A stretch of DNA of 13,015 nucleotides. Source: an uncultured Bacteroides sp. GTDB taxonomy: Bacteria; Bacteroidota; Bacteroidia; Bacteroidales; Bacteroidaceae. How positions within the stretch are numbered: the stretch's first letter is position 1; the number at the start of each line of letters is the position of its first letter. The stretch covers positions 1 to 13,015 of the forward strand of contig USPQ01000079.1 in the NCBI GenBank assembly GCA_900556625.1, read 5' to 3'. The notes under the pieces were generated by a model. It was not told the origin of the DNA, made no database searches, and was given only the letters and a program-made list of their open reading frames with translations. This document shows positions 1 through 5,608 of the stretch, one piece after another. A program made the position numbers and the translations under genes.

Positions 1-43
1 GAGTATGCAAAAAGAACAGGCTACCGAATCTGTGCAAGTTTAA
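1..43 (+). CDS. C-terminal tail of an upstream gene (partial)
   Basis: One frame is open from the window edge to a TAA at 41-43 and reads SMQKEQATESVQV, a polar tail typical of the end of a cytoplasmic domain or protein. A strong rho-independent hairpin starts 14 bases after the stop, which supports a real gene ending here. Thirteen residues are too few to identify the protein, and no function is proposed. Confidence 0.4.
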   Translation, partial: SMQKEQATESVQV

Positions 44-57
44 AATATAACAAACCG

Positions 58-93
58 AATCCCAATTGAATAAAACAATTGGGATTTCTTATT
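58..93 (+). terminator. Rho-independent terminator of the upstream gene
   Basis: A perfect 11-bp stem pairs 58-68 (AATCCCAATTG) with 76-86 (CAATTGGGATT) around a 7-base A-rich loop. A T-rich stretch follows on the plus strand. It lies between the truncated upstream gene and the universal stress protein gene, so the latter probably has its own promoter in the remaining 30 or so bases. I see no perfect TAnnTTTG there. Confidence 0.8.
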
Positions 94-118
94 TGTTCAC
101 CTTATAAAATATACATTT

Positions 119-1240
119 ATGAAAGATAAATTAGTAACTCTAGCCATTCTGACGTATACTAAAGCTCAGATATTAAAGAATGTCCTCGAAAATGAAGGTA
201 TTGAAACATACATTCATAATGTTAATCAAATACAACCAGTCGTTTCTTCGGGGGTTCGTTTACGAATCAAAGAAAGTGATTTACCACGTGCACTAAAAAT
301 AACTGAAAGTTCTACTTGGTTATCTGAAAGTATAGTGGGAGAGAAGGAACCTAAAACAGAGAATAAATCAAATAAGATTTTAATTCCTGTCGATTTCTCT
401 AATTACTCGATGAAAGCATGTGAATTTGCTTTTAACTTAGCAAAAACTGAGAACGCAGAAGTTATCTTATTACACGTTTATTTTACACCAATATATGCGT
501 CCTCATTGCCGTATGGTGATGTCTTCAATTACCAAGTTGGAGATGAAGAGACTGTAAAAACTATTATTCATAGAGTTCATTCTGATCTCAACACCTTATC
601 AGCTAAAATAAAAGAAAAAATAGTTTCAGGGGAATTTCCGGATATCAAATATAGTTGTATTTTACGAGAAGGCATTCCTGAAGAAGAGATTCTCAGATAT
701 GCAAAGGAAGAACGTCCTATTGTTATCATCATGGGAACTCGTGGAAAAAACCAAAAAGATATTGATTTGATCGGTAGTGTAACCGCTGAGGTCATTGATA
801 GAAGCCGTGTTCCAGTATTAGCTATTCCAGAAAATACTCCATTTAAACAATTTAGTGAAGTCAAACGGATTGCTTTTATAACTAATTTTGATCAAAGAGA
901 TTTAATAGCTTTTGAGGCATTCTTTAACACTTGGAAATCGTTCCATTTTTCTGTCTTTTTGATACATCTTACGGAATCTAAAGATACGTGGAATGAAATA
1001 AAACTTGCAGGAATAAAAGAATATTTCCATAAACAATACCCAGGTCTAGAAATCCATTATGACGTTGTGATGAATAATAATTTATTGAAAGGGCTTGACC
1101 AATATATCAAGGATAACCAAATAGATATAATTACATTGACTTCATATAAAAGAAATATATTTGCTCGATTATTTAATCCTAGTATTGCCAGAAAGATGAT
1201 ATTTCATTCCGATACACCATTGCTTGTTATTAACGGATGA
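119..1240 (+). CDS. DUF2007-Usp-Usp tandem universal stress protein
   Basis: Cytoplasmic nucleotide-binding stress protein of 373 residues in three parts. Residues about 5-63 resemble DUF2007 (PF09413, putative signal-transducing domain), with the family's pattern of a helix ending in LENEGI, a short loop and a valine-rich strand before a DLPRAL helix. Residues about 85-237 are a Usp domain: it opens ILIPVDFS, with the conserved Asp92, and carries the ATP-binding motif G-2x-G-9x-G-S at Gly206, Gly209, Gly219 and Ser220. Residues about 249-372 are a second Usp fold whose matching stretch (TSYKRNIFARLF) lacks these glycines, so it probably does not bind ATP. The ATG at 119 gives full domains; no Shine-Dalgarno is visible, which is normal for this group. 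The gene is monocistronic between two terminators. Usp proteins respond to starvation, oxidative or growth-arrest stress; its specific role is unknown. Confidence 0.9.
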   Translation: MKDKLVTLAILTYTKAQILKNVLENEGIETYIHNVNQIQPVVSSGVRLRIKESDLPRALKITESSTWLSESIVGEKEPKTENKSNKILIPVDFSNYSMKACEFAFNLAKTENAEVILLHVYFTPIYASSLPYGDVFNYQVGDEETVKTIIHRVHSDLNTLSAKIKEKIVSGEFPDIKYSCILREGIPEEEILRYAKEERPIVIIMGTRGKNQKDIDLIGSVTAEVIDRSRVPVLAIPENTPFKQFSEVKRIAFITNFDQRDLIAFEAFFNTWKSFHFSVFLIHLTESKDTWNEIKLAGIKEYFHKQYPGLEIHYDVVMNNNLLKGLDQYIKDNQIDIITLTSYKRNIFARLFNPSIARKMIFHSDTPLLVING

Positions 1241-1301
1241 TCGAACAGAAGCAAAAAAAGAAACTATATTGGAGGAATAATCAATATTATGTTTAATATG
1301 T

Positions 1302-1343
1302 AAAAGGAGTAAATAATAAAACTTTGCTCCTTTTCTGTTTTAT
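1302..1343 (+). terminator. Terminator of the universal stress protein gene
   Basis: An 8-bp stem AAAAGGAG (1302-1309) pairs with CTCCTTTT (1327-1334) around a 17-base loop, followed by a T-rich tail on the plus strand. It lies 61 bases after the stop of the stress protein gene and ends plus-strand transcription before the convergent TPR gene. The large loop makes it weaker than the other terminators in the window. Confidence 0.6.
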
Positions 1344-1364
1344 TAGCCCTCTACTTCAATCTAC

Positions 1365-1397
1365 AAAAAGAAGGCCACTAAGGAAGCGACCTTCTTT
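1365..1397 (-). terminator. Terminator of the gyrA-TPR unit
   Basis: Read on the minus strand, an AAAGAAGG/CCTTCTTT stem (arms 1390-1397 and 1367-1374) with a 15-base loop runs directly into five T residues. It lies 26 bases past the stop of the TPR gene. Together with the plus-strand hairpin at 1302-1343 it separates the two converging transcripts. Confidence 0.7.
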
Positions 1398-1423
1398 ACT
1401 AATCTCATATGGAGAAAAAATTA

Positions 1424-2638
1424 TTACTTCATCATCTTATCAATTTCTTCAAATTCCGGTCCCATATTCAAGTTATAATAAACACGGTAAAGTCCTTGCA
1501 ACCACAAATCTTTCTGGTCTGGTTTCAAAGCACGGGCTTTCTCATAAAAAGGCTTAGCTTCTTCATAGAACTTCTTTACTACAGCCTGTGCTTCAGCATA
1601 CTTAGGATCATTAATATCCGTCGTTGCTTTATCAGCATAATCCTGCGCTTTCATCAAATACACTAAACCTACATTAGAGTATGCTTCTGCATATTCCGGA
1701 TCAGCAGCAATAGCCTTTTTATAGAATTCAATTGCATTATCATATTCTTTCATGTTATGATAAAGATATGCCTTTACATATAAATACAGCTTATTATTCG
1801 GATCATTAGACAGCATTCTGTCAGCAAACTCCATAGCCTTAGAGGCTTGATTAGAACTATTATAATAATCAACCAAATTGGCAAAGAAATAATCATTTCC
1901 TGGAAATTTAAGAATACCTTCTTCCAAAGCTTTGATCCATGCTACTGTGTCCCCCTTAGCTTTATAAGCATCAGCCATTAATTGCATTGCAAACTTGCCA
2001 CCATCTTTATCTGACAAAGCCATCGGAGCATACTTGATAATCGCATCTTTATTACCTACTCTATCAGCTGCCAATGTTGCATAATAAGCAATCTGCGGAA
2101 GAAGAGTATCGTTTTTAGCAATCTCTTTATCAGCTAACATAGGATATGAAGCTGACTCTACGTATGTTGCGAAGAATTTCAACGCTTCTTTATTCTTATC
2201 CAAATTAAAATATTGAATACCACCATTGATCAAATTCGGACGTTCGGCCAACATACTAGAAGCATTCGCCTTCCGATATTTGTTTTTAATTTTGCCCTTT
2301 TCATTGGGTACTTGAGCCAGATCGTCACACTTAGTATAATACTCATACATCTTCAATATGCTATTATACACTTTCAATGTATCATACGGTTTTCTCAAAA
2401 AAGCATTTTTCATCTGCTCTTCGTTGATACGTTTCTGGATAAATCCAGCAACATCCCATGTTTCAGCAAGATCCTTTGTTTCAGGATTCTTCATAGCTTC
2501 CTTAATAAGCTGTTCAGCCTGCTTAAAATTAGGTTTTACGTCATTAGCTATGCTCTTCGCTTCTTTTACATTTTTCATTTGAGCAAAAGAGAAGCTAACA
2601 GCCATCAATAAAACCATAGAAAATAATACTCTTTTCAT
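1424..2638 (-). CDS. Exported tetratricopeptide-repeat protein downstream of gyrA
   Basis: A 404-residue protein with an N-terminal signal peptide: Lys-Arg at 2-3, a hydrophobic core at 4-18, and a probable cleavage at FA-Q near residue 19/20. It is therefore periplasmic or envelope-associated; there is no lipobox Cys. Helical repeats fill the rest. The clearest TPR units are about 248-281, 283-315 (AIEFYKKAIAADP) and 316-373, the last stretched by a charged insertion around 338-355. The N-terminal 21-240 is helical and probably degenerate repeats. TPRs bind partner proteins; no catalytic motif is seen. It starts 32 bases after the gyrA stop with no terminator between, so it is probably co-transcribed. 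Tandem stops (TAA TAA) end it. From memory, Porphyromonas gingivalis has a TPR gene (tprA) beside gyrA, suggesting conserved order. Its function with gyrase, if any, is unknown. Confidence 0.88.
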   Translation of the reverse strand: MKRVLFSMVLLMAVSFSFAQMKNVKEAKSIANDVKPNFKQAEQLIKEAMKNPETKDLAETWDVAGFIQKRINEEQMKNAFLRKPYDTLKVYNSILKMYEYYTKCDDLAQVPNEKGKIKNKYRKANASSMLAERPNLINGGIQYFNLDKNKEALKFFATYVESASYPMLADKEIAKNDTLLPQIAYYATLAADRVGNKDAIIKYAPMALSDKDGGKFAMQLMADAYKAKGDTVAWIKALEEGILKFPGNDYFFANLVDYYNSSNQASKAMEFADRMLSNDPNNKLYLYVKAYLYHNMKEYDNAIEFYKKAIAADPEYAEAYSNVGLVYLMKAQDYADKATTDINDPKYAEAQAVVKKFYEEAKPFYEKARALKPDQKDLWLQGLYRVYYNLNMGPEFEEIDKMMK

Positions 2639-2670
2639 GATTGTTGTTTGATTAATTATTAATATTATGT

Positions 2671-5250
2671 CTATTCCTCAATGTTATTACTTTCGTTCTC
2701 ATTTACATCTGACGTATCATCATTGTCAATATCAGGAGCATCAGTATTAGGATCACTCACAATAGTACCCTCTACTTCTTCTTCCGGTATTTCATCCTCA
2801 AGACTTTCAGTCATGACTTTACATACTGAACCAATCTGATCATTGCGTTTTTCAAGATTAATCAAACGGACACCTTGGGTAGCACGCCCCATGATACGAA
2901 CATCTTCTACCTTCAAACGAATTGTGATACCGGATTTATTGATAATCATCAAATCATTTTCATCTGTTACAGATTTAATCGTTACCAATTTACCCGTTTT
3001 TTCAGTAATATTCATTGTTTTCACACCCTTACCTCCACGGTTGGTCTTACGATAGTCTTCAATTTCAGAACGTTTACCATATCCTTGCTCAGAAACAACC
3101 ATTACAGATTCCGTCTCCAAGTCCTTAATGCAAATCATTCCCACAACTTCATCCTGACCATCGTTATCTAATGTAATACCACGCACCCCCGTTGCTGTAC
3201 GTCCCATAACACGCACTGCTGCTTCATGGAAACGAATTGCACGTCCATTACGGTTGGCAATGATAATTTCATTATTTCCATTCGTCATACGAACTTCGAT
3301 AACACTGTCATCTTCGCGAATCGTAATAGCATTTACACCATTCTGGCGAGGACGAGAATATTGTTCTAACAATGTTTTCTTTATTACACCTTTCTTAGTA
3401 CAGAATAATACATAGTGGCTATTGATGAACTCTGAATCCTCTAAACTCTTCACACGCAAATATGCCGTTACATTATCATCTGAATCAATATTCAACAAAT
3501 TCTGAATAGCACGCCCCTTAGAGTTCTTCGTTCCTTCAGGTATCTCATACACTTTCAACCAATAACACTTACCTTTTTGTGTAAAGAACATCATGGTATT
3601 GTGCATGGTAGCCGGATAAATATGCTCTACAAAGTCTTCATCACGAGTTTCTGTTCCCTTAGAACCTACCCCACCACGATTCTGTGCGCGGAATTCTGTT
3701 AAAGGAGTACGCTTGATATATCCCATATGAGAAATGGTGATAATCATTTGGTCATCAGCGTAGAAATCTTCCGGATTAAACTCTTCTGAAGAATATACAA
3801 TCTCTGAACGGCGTTCATCCCCATATTTTGCTTTCACTTCCAGCAGTTCATCTTTCATTACCTTACGGCATACTTCATCATCAGCCAGAATACTTTCCAA
3901 ATAAGCAATCTGCTTCATGATTTCCTCGTATTCCGCATGAAGCTGATCCTGCATCAAACCAGTCAACTGGCGCAAACGCATTTCTACAATAGCACGCGAC
4001 TGAATTTCTGTCAGGTTGAAACGTTCTATCAAGCCTGCTATAGCATCATTGGGCGTTTTAGCAGCACGGATAATACGAATTACTTCATCAATATTATCCG
4101 AAGCAATAATTAAACCTTCAAGAATATGTGCCCGCTCTTTTGCTTTACGAAGTTCGAACTGAGTACGACGAATTACGACCTCGCGTCTATGTTCTATGAA
4201 ATATTTTATTAAATCTCTCAGATTTAATGTCTTTGGACGTCCGTGTATCAAAGCAACATTATTCACACCAAAAGATGTCTGTAAAGCTGTCATCTTATAA
4301 AGTTTATTCAGCACTACACTTGCATTTGCATCACGTTTTACGTCAATAACGATACGCATACCATCACGGTCAGACTCATCATTAGCATTCGAGATGCCTT
4401 CTATTTTCTTATCGTTAACAAGGTCAGCGATATACTTAATCAATTCTGCCTTATTTACATTATAGGGAATCTCGGTGATTACAATTTTATCATGTGCCTG
4501 CCCGCTTTCAATTTCAGCTCTCGCACGCATAACTACACGTCCACGACCTGTCAGATAAGCCTCACGCACACCACTTACACCATATATATATCCGCCTGTA
4601 GGAAAATCCGGAGCTTTCACAAACTCCATCAACTCTTCCACTGTAATTTCCGGATTATCAATATATGCATCACAAGCATCTATAACTTCAGAAAGATTAT
4701 GTGGAGGCATATTGGTAGCCATACCCACGGCAATACCAGATGCACCATTCACTAAAAGATTAGGAATTCGAGTTGGCATAACCTTAGGTTCAACCAAAGT
4801 ATTATCAAAGTTAGGCTCAAAATCTACGGTTTCCTTATACAAGTCATCCATCATCGCTTCACCCAGCTTATTAAGACGTGCCTCCGTATAACGCATAGCA
4901 GCAGGGCTATCACCGTCTACCGAACCAAAATTACCCTGTCCGTCTACCAAAGGATAACGCATCGCCCACTCCTGAGCCATACGAACCATTGCAAGATAAA
5001 CAGAAGAATCTCCATGAGGATGATACTTACCAAGTACTTCACCAACAATTCTGGCTGATTTCTTATAAGGTTTGTCTGAAGTATTACCCAATTCCATCAT
5101 TCCGTATAAAATTCTACGGTGAACGGGCTTAAATCCATCTCTAACATCCGGAAGGGCACGCGAAACGATGACCGACATAGAGTAGTCAATGTACGATGAC
5201 TTCATTTCCTCCTCGATGTTAATCTTTATAATTCTGTCTTGTTCAAGCAT
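2671..5250 (-). CDS. gyrA: DNA gyrase subunit A
   Basis: The 859-residue A subunit of gyrase, which breaks and rejoins DNA and with GyrB introduces negative supercoils using ATP. The winged-helix/tower part (about 1-490) holds the active-site Arg120-Tyr121 in AAMRYTEARL, matching E. coli Tyr122, and the quinolone-determining stretch KYHPHGDSSVYL (75-86). Ser82 matches E. coli Ser83 and Leu86 takes the place of Asp87. The C-terminal beta-pinwheel (about 500-815) carries the GyrA box as QNRGGVG at 523-529 and a second near-canonical NRGGKG at 737-742. The last 44 residues form a very acidic tail rich in Glu, Asp and Asn. The start MLEQDRIIKINIEEE and full length match GyrA rather than ParC. It probably heads a transcript with the TPR gene. 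No Shine-Dalgarno is visible before the ATG. Confidence 0.97.
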   Translation of the reverse strand: MLEQDRIIKINIEEEMKSSYIDYSMSVIVSRALPDVRDGFKPVHRRILYGMMELGNTSDKPYKKSARIVGEVLGKYHPHGDSSVYLAMVRMAQEWAMRYPLVDGQGNFGSVDGDSPAAMRYTEARLNKLGEAMMDDLYKETVDFEPNFDNTLVEPKVMPTRIPNLLVNGASGIAVGMATNMPPHNLSEVIDACDAYIDNPEITVEELMEFVKAPDFPTGGYIYGVSGVREAYLTGRGRVVMRARAEIESGQAHDKIVITEIPYNVNKAELIKYIADLVNDKKIEGISNANDESDRDGMRIVIDVKRDANASVVLNKLYKMTALQTSFGVNNVALIHGRPKTLNLRDLIKYFIEHRREVVIRRTQFELRKAKERAHILEGLIIASDNIDEVIRIIRAAKTPNDAIAGLIERFNLTEIQSRAIVEMRLRQLTGLMQDQLHAEYEEIMKQIAYLESILADDEVCRKVMKDELLEVKAKYGDERRSEIVYSSEEFNPEDFYADDQMIITISHMGYIKRTPLTEFRAQNRGGVGSKGTETRDEDFVEHIYPATMHNTMMFFTQKGKCYWLKVYEIPEGTKNSKGRAIQNLLNIDSDDNVTAYLRVKSLEDSEFINSHYVLFCTKKGVIKKTLLEQYSRPRQNGVNAITIREDDSVIEVRMTNGNNEIIIANRNGRAIRFHEAAVRVMGRTATGVRGITLDNDGQDEVVGMICIKDLETESVMVVSEQGYGKRSEIEDYRKTNRGGKGVKTMNITEKTGKLVTIKSVTDENDLMIINKSGITIRLKVEDVRIMGRATQGVRLINLEKRNDQIGSVCKVMTESLEDEIPEEEVEGTIVSDPNTDAPDIDNDDTSDVNENESNNIEE

Positions 5251-5297
5251 TTAAAATGATTATTAATTATACATTCTACGGTTTGTAAAAAACCACG

Positions 5298-5328
5298 CTA
5301 AAGTACTACTTTTCCCGGATATACGAAA
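5298..5328 (-). promoter_or_regulatory. Candidate proximal gyrA promoter
   Basis: On the minus strand TACTTTAG (5305-5298) matches the Bacteroidetes -7 consensus TAnnTTTG at all but the last position. TTTC (5328-5325), close to the -33 element TTTG, lies 19 bases upstream. It would give a leader of roughly 40 bases before the gyrA ATG. Both elements are imperfect, so the call is tentative. Confidence 0.35.
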
Positions 5329-5484
5329 GTTTTTGGAAAGAAAGTTTTATTATGAACGGAATGATACCCAACTAAGCTTTAAAATACGAAAACAAAAAGA
5401 GAAAAATAATAAATTAGGCTATAAAGGCTATGGAATATCGGCAAAAAGCATCCAGCCATTTGTTATACCTTATTATATATAATG

Positions 5485-5492
5485 CAAATGTA
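5485..5492 (-). promoter_or_regulatory. Exact -7 box, possible distal gyrA promoter
   Basis: On the minus strand 5492-5485 reads TACATTTG, an exact TAnnTTTG match. No TTTG -33 element lies at the expected spacing. If used it would give gyrA a leader of over 200 bases. It overlaps the left arm of an inverted repeat whose core is at 5501-5512. Confidence 0.3.
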
Positions 5493-5515
5493 GCATTTTT
5501 ATGGCACGCCATTTG
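5485..5515. repeat. Nested inverted repeat, possible operator
   Basis: The palindrome ATGGC-AC-GCCAT (5501-5512) sits inside a wider inverted pair, CAAATG at 5485-5490 and CATTTG at 5510-5515, whose right arm overlaps the palindrome. No T-run follows, so it does not look like a terminator. Its position between gyrA and clpC, and within the spacer of the minus-strand -7 box, suggests a protein binding site. The binding factor is unknown. Confidence 0.4.
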
Positions 5516-5538
5516 TAGATATAAGAAATAAAGCAAAT

Positions 5539-5573
5539 ATTGCAATACAAACTTGATTTAATGCGTATATTTG
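5539..5573 (+). promoter_or_regulatory. clpC promoter
   Basis: TATATTTG at 5566-5573 is an exact Bacteroidetes -7 box. ATTG at 5539-5542 is the best -33 candidate, but the 23-base gap is a little longer than usual. Transcription would start near 5580, leaving a leader of about 30 bases before the clpC ATG. Confidence 0.6.
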
Positions 5574-5594
5574 CGAGTGAATAACCCTTAGAAA

Positions 5595-5603
5595 AGAAGG
5601 AAG
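5595..5603 (+). promoter_or_regulatory. Ribosome binding site of clpC
   Basis: AGAAGGAAG lies just before the ATG, with its GGA core 7 bases from the start codon. A purine-rich Shine-Dalgarno is uncommon in this window: gyrA, htpG and the stress protein gene show none. It fixes the clpC start at 5609. Confidence 0.6.
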
Positions 5604-5608
5604 AAAGT

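Larger units (their letters stand above)
5251..5608. other. Divergent gyrA/clpC intergenic regulatory region
   Basis: This 358-base AT-rich region holds no convincing gene; the open frames in it are only a few codons long. It contains the promoters of both flanking genes. There are exact TAnnTTTG -7 boxes on both strands (minus 5485-5492, plus 5566-5573), a candidate gyrA-proximal promoter at 5298-5328, a GC-containing palindrome at 5501-5512 and a short direct repeat GGCTAT at 5417-5422 and 5426-5431. Supercoiling-sensitive control of gyrA and stress control of clpC would both have to act from here, but no known operator was recognised. Confidence 0.7.

Noticed and set aside
1271..1303. GGAGG followed by a 4-codon frame (ATG TTT AAT ATG TAA) and a small ATATTA/TAATAT inverted repeat
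   Set aside because: The Shine-Dalgarno-like motif is striking for this group, but the frame is too short to mean anything and it lies just before a terminator. Chance is the simplest explanation.
2213..2611. 132-codon open frame antisense to the TPR gene
   Set aside because: It is the mirror of a well-supported gene with a signal peptide. Its Phe/Ile/Leu-rich translation is what reverse-strand Lys/Glu codons produce.
5417..5431. Direct repeat GGCTAT with 9-base period in the gyrA/clpC spacer
   Set aside because: Only two short copies, not linked to a promoter at a useful distance. Too little to call a binding site.
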